Part shown: positions 32,662 through 43,072 of the stretch, piece after piece
Layout of the letters: each line of letters opens with the position of its first letter
Numbering within the stretch: position 1 is the first letter of the stretch
Assembly: GCA_030762935.1 (NCBI GenBank)
Contig: CM060880.1
Coordinates: 15,679,001 to 15,743,000 of the forward strand
Source of the DNA: Hymenopus coronatus
Taxonomy: Eukaryota > Arthropoda > Insecta > Mantodea > Hymenopodidae
Direction: 5' to 3'
Length of the DNA stretch: 64,000 nt
Made by a program: the position numbers and the translations under genes
The notes under the pieces: generated by a model
The model's input: only the letters and a program-made list of their open reading frames with translations
Told to the model about the DNA's origin: nothing
The model's database searches: none

Positions 32662-32832
32662 CTTTCAGGAAAATATCGCCACTCCAAATTACCCTTTACA
32701 TGGAAAAATTTTCGATAATATTAATTTTCTCAAAAGTGACTAATAATTTAGTTTGAAATACCATAAATTAAAGATATTTACATCACCAATAAACTTGAGT
32801 TTTCTGGGAATACTTCTGAAGACCTGTTCATT
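32662..32832 (+). mobile_element. Family G central fragment
   Basis: AAATATCGCCACTCCAAATT, TTTACATGGAAAAATTTTCG and GAGTTTTCTGGGAATACTTC match the middle of the family. It meets an inverted left half at 32833. Confidence 0.65.
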
Positions 32833-33086
32833 GGGGGGATTTTTTTGAAAAACTTTGTGTCACATCCTTGGAAGATACTGAAATTAAATACCAAGTTTGG
32901 TGTTTAACAGGTTTTTTGTTTTTGAGCTAAGCTGTCCACAGACACACACATGCACACACATGGACCTTTTTCTAGAAATGTTTTTTTTTTTTTCCAGGAA
33001 TTTCCAGTTAAATCTCGGTATTGAAATTTGGGTGCAATACATTACCTTCTCTATACACTATGTACGTAGTACATATAGAGAAAGTA
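32833..33086 (-). mobile_element. Family G inverted left part
   Basis: It reads CACATCCTTGGAAGATACTG, TACCAAGTTTGGTG and CTCGGTATTGAAATTTGGGT, then the left hairpin CACTATGTACGTAGTACATATAG and GAGAAAGTAA. Confidence 0.8.
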
Positions 33087-33214
33087 AGCCTCTTTGGTAA
33101 CAACAGTTTGTAGATAAAATTATGTGGATGTACACGTTAGATTTTTAATTCTATCCCCAAGTTGTAGTCCCATGTTTTCTTGAGGAGCAGTGCATTACTA
33201 GTAATTTCATTTAG

Positions 33215-33550
33215 TTAAGAGTTTCTGAGCGAGTGACGAGGCAATGCGTATGACTTGCATTCAGGAGACCCCAAATTCGACTCCCGCCGACCGCCCACTC
33301 TTACCCATGCTGTTTCCGGGAATTTCCCCCGGGTCGTCTGGCGAATCGTAGAGGGTTATATTATAAATTTCCTTCTACTCCATATCGTTTCATGTTGGTC
33401 TGTTTCAGGGTTGGAAGTGTTGGCGATGGCATTTTGGTGCAGCGTGGCAGAGAAAAGGGATGCTCTCTGTGGAATTTTCTCCGTTCCTCAGCCTTCATAT
33501 GGTTGGGGTATACGGTTCGCTTAAACCGACTCTGGGGCGTATTAATCTGG
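33215..33550 (+). mobile_element. SINE family S copy 1
   Basis: The tRNA-like head GAGCGAGTGACGAGGCAATG with CAAATTCGACTCCCGCC is followed by a GC-richer body (GAATTTCCCCCGGGTCGTCT, GGTTCGCTTAAACCGACTC). The head resembles the minus-strand copy at 47.3 kb (GACTTGCATTCAGGAGACC against GACCTGCATTCGGGAAGAC). Confidence 0.6.
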
Positions 33551-34149
33551 AAACTGTAAGGACGCTGTCACTGCTGTGCTGTTACTCCTGATTCGGGCCG
33601 CCCGATGTCTCTGTGGGTCGTTGACGAAAACCCCTATCCGTATCCTAGTTAAACGAATTTCAGCGCTAATCTTTTTTGTAGATGTGCAGATGTAAACATT
33701 TGCTGTGTATATAGTTATTGATTCCGTTACGTTACTTTTGGCCATTCCTACCCCAGAGGGTCAGTGGCCACAAGCCCACTTTGCTGGAAGAATGTGGCGG
33801 GTCGATGCCGTGTGTACTCCACCTTTCATTTCTGGATAATTCTGGTAAATTCAGCTTTCCTCTTTTGCGCGTCCCTAAACCCCATCATCCAATCTCTGGG
33901 TCATCTAGCGGCACCAAACTTGTCCGAACGTGCAGTAAGATGGCAAAGTCATGCCCACTAGTTAGCTACAGCAAATTAGTTACTTATATGCTGTTAAATA
34001 TCTTACATCTGTTTTAAAATATGACGTAAGCTTAGTATTTAATAAGTTGGTAGAGTTTGTGAGGTTTAACTTGTCAGGTCTAGAAAAGAAAGAGACGGAA
34101 ACACTTACCCTCTTGTTTACGGTGACGGAGAGCATGTAGCCATTTACTG
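33551..34149. other. GC-richer spacer, nothing recognised
   Basis: Short ORFs up to 99 codons on the plus strand have no recognised motif. It may be the tail of the SINE plus single-copy DNA. Confidence 0.4.
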
Positions 34150-34252
34150 GTAATGTTTATCTTGATTAGTATGAAATAGATGGAAGAATAAGTTTATTAA
34201 CAATCATTTATTACAGAGTTATAGAGAGAATGGAACACATCTGATTTTTTTT
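34150..34252 (+). mobile_element. Family G right-end fragment
   Basis: GTAATGTTTATCTTGATTAG, TGGAAGAATAAG and TTACAGAGTTATAGAGAGAA, ending GAACACATCTGATTTTTT. Confidence 0.7.
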
Positions 34253-34257
34253 ATTAG

Positions 34258-34560
34258 GGTGGTACCGTGGCCAAGTGGTTAGACCGCTCGCCTCCCACCA
34301 AGGCGGCCCCGATTCGATCCCATGCACCTACATGGGGATTTGTGTCTGGTCTGGTTTTCTCCAGGTCCTCCAGTTTCCCCTGCCACTCATCCCACCAATT
34401 ACTCCTTGATCACGTTTCCTATCATCCACTTCTCTCTAGCTCATGCCGACCACTAGTTCCAAGTTCTCCATTTTGAGGTCTCGGGTTGCTGGTTTCTGAC
34501 CTCTAGGCATCCTATGGGGCAGGTCAGTCCTACAAATGTAGTCATTTAACAGACAATAGA
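34258..34560 (+). mobile_element. SINE family E copy 1
   Basis: The tRNA-like head has TACCGTGGCCAAGTGGTTAG and GATTCGATCCCATGC. The body contains GATTTGTGTCTGGTCTGG and TTTCTCC, which correspond to the minus-strand copy at 61.3-61.6 kb. Confidence 0.65.
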
Positions 34561-34683
34561 AGGTTGGGAGGGGCTACGTGCTTTCCAAGAATTTACACCG
34601 AGCAGGAAAACTGTCCCTAAGACAAGGACAGAACCAAACCAGACAGGTTACATCTCATAGAGTATAATCAGATATACAATTTT

Positions 34684-35568
34684 TACTTTCTCTAGCACGT
34701 ATTTCCATACAATATGCTTACTAGCCTGAGAAGGTATTATTTTCCACCCCAAAATTCGATACCCAGATTTTATCGGAAATGCATATTTTAGGATCCCCTG
34801 AATCCAAAACAAAAAACAAAACATTTTTAGAAAAAGGTCGTGCTTTTCCGTCTGTCTGTGGACAGCATAACTAAAAAACAAAAAGTCGGTTAAATACCAA
34901 ACTTGGTATTTAATTCCTATCTTCCAAGAAAGCGATAGGAAGGTTTTCGGAAAATTCCCCACCCCACCCCCTCCTACCCTTTACATGGAATTTTTTTTTT
35001 TAAATTTTGATTTTATCAAAAATGGCTGAAACGATTTTGCATTAAAACCATATGTTTGAGATGTTTTCATGACTAACGAAATGTATATCTTGAATTTTCT
35101 GGGAATAGCCTCTGAGTACCTCTTCATTCTGGATGACTTGCCTAGCTGGTAACCGTAAGAGATAGACAAAAAACGTATTACCAAAAATGTAGATCTCGTT
35201 AAAACACACAATTTATGTTGTATATATTTTTTGTAGAATTAACCGTTTCCGAGATATTCTTTGTACTTGATTTCGAAACTTTAAACTACTTTTATCTTTT
35301 CTCAAACGGGAGTCATCTTTCCTTTCATCTCTCCTGTGTTTTACTTCTGGCCTTGCAAAGAGAACCGATTTTAATTGTTTCAGATAGCGACCAGCGATGA
35401 AAAAAATTGACTATCGCTTTAGTGTATTCCCTTACTTCCCTAAGGAAGCAAATAATGACAATTCTGCTAAGTTTACCTCGATAGCATGATATAGATAAAT
35501 AAAATCTTTTGAAAGAATATTTTGTGGAACAGCTAGAGAAAGTCATTTGAAAGGAACACATCAGATAT
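34684..35568 (+). mobile_element. Family G copy 6, full length
   Basis: It runs from TTACTTTCTCTAGCAC, with a decayed left hairpin, to CAGCTAGAGAAAGTCATTTG and GAACACATCAGATATT. Internal blocks are all present, including AACCGTTTCCGAGATATTC. Confidence 0.85.
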
Positions 35569-35569
35569 T

Positions 35570-35850
35570 CTAATGTAACATGCTAGACTCTGGTTCCCAA
35601 GGTCACGAGTTCAAACCCGACAGAGGGCGATTGATTTTTAGGGCGTAAAAATCCTTAGCATGGCCTCCTTTCAGAAAGTAAGTAAAACCGTTGATTTCGT
35701 GTCGTAAATTTATGGCACGTAAAAGAACCTCAAACCTGATAAAGAGGCATCTGAGAAAAATTAATCGGTCTTTCACGCCCAATATAGAATGGTACGCTGA
35801 GAACCATAGTAGTTACAGAGCGTTCATAAATAAACCTCAATTTACAACAA
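35570..35850 (+). mobile_element. SINE family C copy 3
   Basis: The head GAGTTCAAACCCGACAGAGG is followed by TTAGGGCGTAAAAATCCTTA, GGCACGTAAAAGAACCTCAA and CACGCCCAATATAGAATGG, then the CATAAATAAA tail. It starts directly at the end of family-G copy 6. Confidence 0.8.
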
Positions 35851-36089
35851 TGCGAGATAATTTCATTAGAGATCTGAAACTGTTAGGATGTACCATATCA
35901 ACTTCAACCAATGCAAACTTGGGTGTTAATGCTCCTTCTCTACTGCTTACCTAAGAAAAACAGAGAAAAACACTCCAAGCAAAAGTTGTCATCACATTTC
36001 ACCAGTAATAGATATTTTGAGGTTGGAATCCCCGAACAAAACAATTTAGAAATGCGACATTTGTGCATAACGTCATTCAAAGACGGAGC

Positions 36090-36380
36090 CGCCCTCCGAG
36101 GTGCTATGGTTACCATGTTAACTTCATATTCCCAAGATCGCGGTCTCCAACCCGGCGGAGGACGATGGGTTTTTTTTTGGGCGTAAAAATCCTTAGCATG
36201 GCTTCCTTCGGAAGAGAAGTAAAGACGTTGGTCCCATGTCGTAGATTTACGGCACGTAAAAGAACCTCAAGCCTGATAGAGAGGCCTCTGAGCAAACTAA
36301 GTGGTTTTTCACGCCCAGTAAAGAATGATACGCTGAGCGCCACAGTATTTAAAGATGTAGCGCCACAGTATTTAATGAAT
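36090..36380 (+). mobile_element. SINE family C copy 4
   Basis: GCCCTCCGAGGTGCTATGG, AACCCGGCGGAGGACGATGG, GGGCGTAAAAATCCTTAGCA, CTCAAGCCTGATAGAGAGGC and TTTTCACGCCCAGTAAAG. The terminal TTAAAGA...CACAGTATTTAA segment is duplicated. Confidence 0.8.
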
Positions 36381-36974
36381 GCATTAAAACATGCTATGTA
36401 GAAGCTAATAGTTGATTATTGATATTTGTGTGTATTCCCTACATTTTTGCAATACAGCAGGTACCTAGTATCGCAGATGAGTACGTGGTTACATATAGCG
36501 ATTCTGGGTAACCCCACATAAACAGGAGTTTATCTAATTTTTAAACAATATAGCTGTGAAAGTCCTTCAGTTACCTTATCCTCTACTACTAGAACCTCCA
36601 ACATGTGTTCTGAACGCAGACGATGTAGGTACTGCAATGAATATCCCCGTCGATATTTTGGTATTCTATGATGAATAAGAAACCGAGTAGTTTCTTTCTT
36701 CTTGAAGTACACATTTGTGAGCTCATTATCTTACCCTTGCTAGGAACTGGAACTTCTTTGACAAATTCAAATATAAATAACACATTCGCTGTAATTATAA
36801 CGGATCCTTCAAATATATCTTAACTCCACTGTAAAACCACTAATTGCTGAAGGTCCAATGCTCCAATAAAATGACATGTCTAATTGTTTGTATCATTAAG
36901 TTTGTATTACCAATCTAACAATTGCAAAAATCGTTAGACTCCCATTGCCCAACCTATATAACGTTCAGAAAGCA
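36381..36974. other. Spacer with a candidate protease-like exon on the minus strand
   Basis: Only the 46-codon open stretch described at 36575-36712 stands out. The rest is unrecognised. Confidence 0.35.
36575..36712 (-). pseudogene. Candidate exon with reprolysin/ADAMTS-like start (weak)
   Basis: The minus-strand frame ends YLHRLRSEHMLEVLVVEDK directly before a fair donor, AAG followed by GTAACT (36574-36569). Rx(R/K)SxExxxEVLVVADK is the typical passage from the prodomain to the metalloprotease domain in ADAM/ADAMTS proteins. No further exon with HExxH or thrombospondin motifs was seen in the window. It may be a stray exon of a nested gene, a pseudogene or coincidence. Confidence 0.2.
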
Positions 36975-37685
36975 AAAATCTTATGTGTTCTATTCACATG
37001 ACTTTCTCTACATCTTTGTAACAGATTATTGTTGAAAAACTTATACTTTTATTTGCTTCATGCTAATCGAGATAAATATTAGCGGAAGTGCTTTGCTGTA
37101 AGTAGAAAGAAATAAGGGAACACACTAGGCTGAAACAACATTAAAAGCTGATTGCCAGGAGTATGTGAAAAATTCCGTAAGTGAAGAAAGGTTTTTGAGT
37201 ATTTTAAAATTGAAACCCATAACATTCTATCAGACTATCTAAAAAATGGTCAGCTCTATGAAGAAGATATATGTGACATAAAGTGTGCGTTTTAACGAGA
37301 TCTATATTTTTGTGCAGTTAGTTTCTGTCTATCTCTTACGGTTTACTGGTTATGCAAAATACAGCAAAATTCATTCAGAATAAAGAGCTCTTCAGAGGCT
37401 ATTCCCAGAAAATTCAAGATATACGTTTTCTTTGCCGTGTAAATGTCTTTAATATACGGTGTTTTAATCAAAATCGTTAGAGCCATTTTTGAGAAAATCA
37501 AAATGTTCGAAAATTTTTCCATGTGGGGTGGGGTGATTTTCCTCAAAATCTTCGTGTCGCATCCTTGGAAGATACTAACTACTCTTATATACCAAGTTTG
37601 GTATTTTGCCAACTTTTCATTTTTGGGTTATCGTGTTCACGACACACACACATATACACACGGACTTTTTTCTAAGAATGCTTTT
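36975..37685 (-). mobile_element. Family G copy 7 (inverted, left end missing)
   Basis: AAAAATCTTATGTGTTCTAT opens the inverted right end. The block AAAATCGTTAGAGCCATTTT and the ATTTTGCCAACTTTTCATTT region follow, and the copy stops within CACACGGACTTTTTTCTAAG. It then runs head-on into copy 8. Confidence 0.8.
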
Positions 37686-38558
37686 TACTTTCTCTACACG
37701 TACTATGTACATAGTGTATAGAGAAGGTATTGCGCTACACCCAAAAATTTGATACCGAGATTTCAACGGAAATATACGTTTTAGGGCTCTCTGTATAAAA
37801 AAAAAAAGTAATTTCAGAAAAAGATCCGTGTGTGTGTCAGTGTGACTGTGAACACGATAACTCAAAAACGAAAAGTCGCTAAAATACCAAACTTGGTATT
37901 TAATTTTACTATCTTCTAGGGATGCGACACGGAGATTTTGAGAAAAATTCCCTCACTCCATACTACCTTTACATGGAAAAAATTTCGAAAATGTTGATTT
38001 TTCTCAAAAATTGTTCTAAGGATTTTGATTAAAATACCGTATATTACAGGTATTTACATGGCAAATAAAATGTACACCTTGAATTTTCTGGGAATGGCCT
38101 CTAAAGGCCTCTTTATTCTGAATGAATTTTGCTGAATTTTGCGTAAGTGGTAAACCGAAGAGATAGACTCTTACACTCTTACAAAAAATGTAGATCACTT
38201 TAAAACACATAACTTATGTCATATACGTTTTTTTTTTTCGTGGAATTGACCATTTCTGAGACATTCCTTGTTATTTGTTTCAGATTTAAACTACTTGAAC
38301 TTTTTTCACACGAAAAGTTGTAAACTCCTGGCTCTGCATAGAAACTGATTTCAACTACATAGCAACCAGCTTTTAAAAGATTTGACTGTCGTCGTTATTC
38401 TCTTATTTTCCGTCTTCTTACAGGAAGCAAGTAATTAAGATAATTTCTGCTAATGTTTATCTCAATTAGCATGAAGTAAATAGAAAAAATAAGCTTTTTA
38501 ACAATACTTTGTTACAGCGATGTAGAGAAGGTAATGTGCATGGAACCCATCAGATTTT
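37686..38558 (+). mobile_element. Family G copy 8, full length
   Basis: It has the perfect left hairpin CTCTACACGTACTATGTACA with TAGTGTATAGAGAAGGT, all internal blocks, and the end GGAACCCATCAGATTTTT. It is one of the best type copies. Confidence 0.88.
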
Positions 38559-38578
38559 TTGGGATAGAGGCCTATTTC

Positions 38579-38660
38579 CGGTGACATCTTGGTATCGATT
38601 TTTTTGTGGAATACAATACCTTCTCTATACGCCATGTACATAATACGAGTAGAGAAAGTA
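38579..38660 (-). mobile_element. Family G left-end fragment, inverted
   Basis: GACATCTTGGTATCGATTTT, then CAATACCTTCTCTATACGCC and ATGTACATAATACGAGTAGA, ending GAAAGTAAAAA. It follows copy 8 in inverted orientation after 20 bp. Confidence 0.75.
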
Positions 38661-39745
38661 AAAATTGTTACTAAACAAAAATCGCTCCCACGTCTGTCAC
38701 CAATAAAGAATTGTTTTGACTTAACTTCAGCTACCGGTCAGATTAAAATAAACCGTTTCATTGATAAAGTCAGGTGAATTTTTAGTCACCGCACACCAAC
38801 ATTATAAATTTCAGATGCGTATCAAAGAAAATAAGTAAAAAACGTTACTTGGAAAGTAAACAGTCATCGTCTCTACAGTGTCATAAGACGCTTCACAGCA
38901 ACGATTACTAAAGTGTTGACTTTCTTCCTTCAAAGCATACAATCCTTTAGTAGTCTTCAAGTGCCGTCTTTGTCAAGATAGTCACGTAGACAGTACAAGA
39001 TATAAAAGTTCTTATAGCGAACTAACAATGCCGAGCATAGCAACTACAAAAGAAATCACAACTATAACAGAGAACGTGAATTACTTCCTTCTTATCCTAT
39101 TAGTACGACTACAATGTTAATAATAAATGTACAACAGATGACACACCAGGGTTATGTACACGTGAGCGAGGATTGTGACCCACTTATAATTGAATAGTCC
39201 GATTAATTCATCTATACACACAGACTGTTTCCAAACGAATATAATAGACTTGGATTTTATACTTGAACTAGACGGAAGTTTGATATCGCAACCTCGAGAT
39301 TACTTTAGGTGCGTTTTCATGTAACATTGAAAATTGCATTCATTTTGAGATTAGACAGCGCACAAGTATGTGGCATGTTGGCAAACATGTGCCACAAAAG
39401 CAAACGGGCTTCTCCTTGTTCGTTATTGGCAAACCTGTAGCTTTCGGGTGAATGGTAGTTATCGTTCTTCTTATGACTCTGGCGGTTTCGATGTTGCTCT
39501 TGAATACAAAACACAGTATTTTGCCTAACCCCTAGTATCTTGTACTTATTATACTTAAGTAAATGCTCAACAACTTACTGTAAATATCAGCAAGAACTTG
39601 CTGCTAAGCGTACGCATCCTCCGTACTGGAGAAATCGTCATTAAAGACCGCCCTCAGCCTCTTCCACATGCTACGTAGTTGGCAAGATATCGACTCACCT
39701 TACTACGGCCAGCTTGAGATTGGAAGCAGTGAAGGCTACGTACAT
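38661..39745. other. Spacer left of the satellite
   Basis: At 39221-39345 there is a block (AGACTGTTTCCAAACGAATA, ATGTAACATTGAAAATTGCA) related to 53268-53400 and 54655-54735. On the minus strand a textbook donor AAGGTGAGT lies at 39699-39693, next to CTTCCAATCTCAAGCTGGCC. It could end a 5' non-coding exon of RhoBTB, but no start is identifiable. Confidence 0.35.
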
Positions 39746-39747
39746 AA

Positions 39748-39770
39748 AAAAAAAAAAAAAAAAAAAAAAC
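39748..39770. repeat. A-homopolymer
   Basis: An uninterrupted run of more than 20 A immediately before the satellite array. It may be a retroposon tail or a replication-slippage product. Confidence 0.8.
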
Positions 39771-39804
39771 ACTGCGGATACCGCGATCGACACAGACAAG
39801 ACTA

Positions 39805-42098
39805 GTATACATCTTCTATCAATGCTCTTGAAGCTTCTTCGCCTAGAGCTATTTCACCAATGTCTTCTTCAACAACTTCCATCGCCCAATTTAGAGCGTC
39901 CATAAATAACACGCCATTTATTTAACAACCTCCATCAATAATTACTCTTGAGTTTTTTCGCCTTGAGTTATCCATACCAATGTCTTTTGCAACCACCTTC
40001 ATCAGTATTCCTGGAGTTTCTTCGCTCTGAATTAACCATACTAATGCCTTCTTCAGAAACTTCCATCAATGCTGTTGGAGTTTCGTCTAGGGCTATCCAC
40101 ACCAATGTCTTTAAAAACTTCCAGCAATGCTGTTGGAGTTCCTTACCCTAGAGCTATTCATACCGATGTATTATGCAATAGTTTCCATCAAAATTCTTGG
40201 TGTTTTTTCGTCTTGAGTTATCCATATCGATGTGTGATGCAACACTTCCTTCAATGCTCTTGGAGTTTCTTCGCCTTGAATTATCAATTCCAATGTGTGA
40301 TGCAACCGCTTTCATCAATACTGTTGAAGTTTCTCCACCCTGAATTAGCCATATCAATGCCAGATGCAACTACTTCTGTCAATGTATTTGGAGTGCGACT
40401 ACAGCTATCCATACCAAATGCCTTCTTCAACTTCCAGCAATGCTCTTGGAGCTTCTTCGCCTAGAACTGTCCATACCAACGTCTATTTAAACAACTTTCA
40501 TCAATGCTCTTGGAGCTTCTTCGCCTAGAACTGTCCATACCAATGTCTATTTTAACAACTTCCAGCAATGCTCTTGGAGTTTCTTCGCCTTGAATTATCA
40601 ATTCCAATGTGTGATGCAACCGCTTTCATCAATACTGTTGAAGTTTCTCCACCCTGAATTAGCCATATCAATGCCAGATGCAACTACTTCTGTCAATGTA
40701 TTTGGAGTGCGACTACAGCTATCCATACCAAATGCCTTCTTCAACTTCCAGCAATGCTCTTGGAGCTTCTTCGCCTAGAACTGTCCATACCAACGTCTAT
40801 TTAAACAACTTTCATCAATGCTCTTGGAGCTTCTTCGTCTAGAACTGTCCATACCAATGTCTATTTAAACAACTTTCATCAATGCTCTTGGAGCTTCTTC
40901 GCCTAGAACTGTCCATACCAATGTCTATTTTAACAACTTCCAGCAATGCTCTTGGAGCTTCTTCGCCTAGAACTGTCCATACCAACGCCTATTTAAACAA
41001 CTTTCATCATTACTCTTGGAGCTTCTTCGCCTAGAACTGTCCATACCAATGTCTATTTTAACAACTTCCAGCAATGCTCTTGGAGCTTCTTCGCCTAGAA
41101 CTGTCCATACCAACGCCTATTTAAACAACTTTCATCATTACTCTTGGAGTTTCTTCGCCTAGAACTGTCCATACCAATGTCTATTTAAACAACTTTCATC
41201 ATTACTCTTGGAGCTTCTTCGCCTAGAACTGTCCATACCAACGCCTATTTAAACAACTTTCATCATTACTCTTGGAGCTTCTTCGCCTAGAACTGTCCAT
41301 ACCAACGCCTATTTAAACAACTTTCATCATTACTCTTGGAGCTTCTTCGCCTAGAACTGTCCATACCAACGCCTATTTAAACAACTTTCATCATTACTCT
41401 TGGAGCTTCTTCGCCTAGAACTGTCCATACCAACGCCTATTTAAACAACTTTCATCATTACTCTTGGAGTTTCTTCGCCTAGAACTGTCCATACCAATGT
41501 CTATTTAAACAACTTTCATCATTACTCTTGGAGCTTCTTCGCCTAGAACTGTCCATACCAACGCCTATTTAAACAACTTTCATCATTACTCTTGGAGCTT
41601 CTTCGCCTAGAACTGTCCATACCAACGCCTATTTAAACAACTTTCATCAATACTCTTGGAGTTTCTTCGCCTAGAACTGTCCATACCAATGTCTATTTAA
41701 ACAACTTTCATCATTACTCTTGGAGCTTCTTCGCCTAGAACTGTCCATACCAATGTCTATTTAAACAACTTTCATCAATGCTCTTGGAGCTTCTTCGCCT
41801 AGAACTGTCCATACCAACGTCTATTTAAACAACTTTCATCAATGCTCTTGGAGCTTCTTCGCCTAGAACTGTCCATACCAATGTATATTTTAACAACTCT
41901 ATCAATGCTGTTGTAGTTTCTTCGCATAGAGTTATCCATACTAACGTCTTCAACAACTTCCATAAATGCTCTTGGATTTTCTTCGCCTATAATTATCCAT
42001 ACCAATGCCTTCTTCAACTTTCAGCGATGCTCTTAGAGTTTCTTCGCCTCTAACTATCCACACCAATGTTTCCAACAACTTTTATCAATGCCCTTGGA
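39805..42098. repeat. 64-bp satellite array, about 35 units
   Basis: The unit is CTCTTGGAGCTTCTTCGCCT, AGAACTGTCCATACCAAYGY, CTATTTAAACAACTTTCATC plus ATNA, about 64 bp. For example, TTCATCAATGCTC recurs at 40811 and 40875. Units from about 40450 to 41900 are nearly identical. Units at both edges are diverged and vary in length (for example TTGAGTTATCCATACCAATG), as expected if homogenisation works in the centre. 64 is not a multiple of three and every frame is broken, so it is not coding. Family-G copy 9 starts at its right border. Confidence 0.93.
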
Positions 42099-42099
42099 G

Positions 42100-42920
42100 T
42101 CTATAGAGAAGGTATTGTAATACCCCAAAAATTCGATACCGAAATTTCACCGGAAATACATGTTTTGGGACCCCCTAAATAAAAAAACATTTTAGAAAAA
42201 GGTCCGTGTGTGCCTATGGACAACATAGCTCAAAAACGAAAATACCGTTAAATTGGTATTTAAGTTTGGTATCTTCCGAGGATGCGACACGAACATTTTC
42301 AAGAAAATACCCCCACCCAAACTACCCTTTACATGGAACATTTTTCGAAAATTTTGATTTTCTCAAAAATGACTAACAATTTTGATTAAAATGCCTTATG
42401 CTTAACATATTTTTATGACGAACGAAATGCATATCTTGAAATTTCTAGGAATAGCCTCTGAAGATCTCTTCTTTCTGGACGACTTTTGTATAACTGGCAA
42501 ACCGTAAGAAATATACAAAAACTTACTGCACAAAAAATGTAGATCTCGTTAAAACACACAATTTATGTCATATACATGTTTTTGTAGAGTTAACAATTTT
42601 TGGAGATACTCCAGATTATTGGTTTCAATTTTAGCCATTTAAACTTTTCTCAAGCGGTAAGACATTTTTCTTCTCGTTTGTTTATTCCTAGCAAGCAAAG
42701 AGATGGTATTTCAATTGTTTCATATAGAGACAGGCTTTTGAAGTACGAGTCTATCGCTTTAGCCTGTACATTTTCTTATTCCCCTTCTACTTACAAAGAA
42801 GCTAAGTAATAAGATTATGTTTATTTTGATTAGCATGATGTAGATAATGTATTAATGTTATGAATAACAGGTTTGTTTACCGAACAGCAAGAGGACAGCA
42901 CGTGAATGGAACACATATTT
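42100..42920 (+). mobile_element. Family G copy 9
   Basis: The left arm of the hairpin is missing; it begins CTATAGAGAAGGTATTGTAA at the satellite edge. The right end reads ACAGCACGTGAATGGAACAC. Confidence 0.82.
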
Positions 42921-43072
42921 TTTCCCTTCTACTTACAAGGAACCAAGTAATAAGGACAATTTCTGCTAATGTTTATCTTGATTATCATGAAGTAGATAGA
43001 AGAATGAACTTTCAACAATAATTTGTTATAGAGATGTAGAGAAAGTCATGTGAATGGAACACATTAGATTTT
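42921..43072 (+). mobile_element. Tandem second right end of family G
   Basis: CCCTTCTACTTACAAGGAAC to GTAGAGAAAGTCATGTGAAT and ACACATTAGATTTTT repeats the right end in tandem, as at 31345. Confidence 0.75.

Noticed and set aside
39805..42098. Tandem array as a CRISPR or as a repetitive protein gene
   Set aside because: Units are contiguous without unique spacers, and a 64-bp period breaks every reading frame. It is a eukaryotic satellite.
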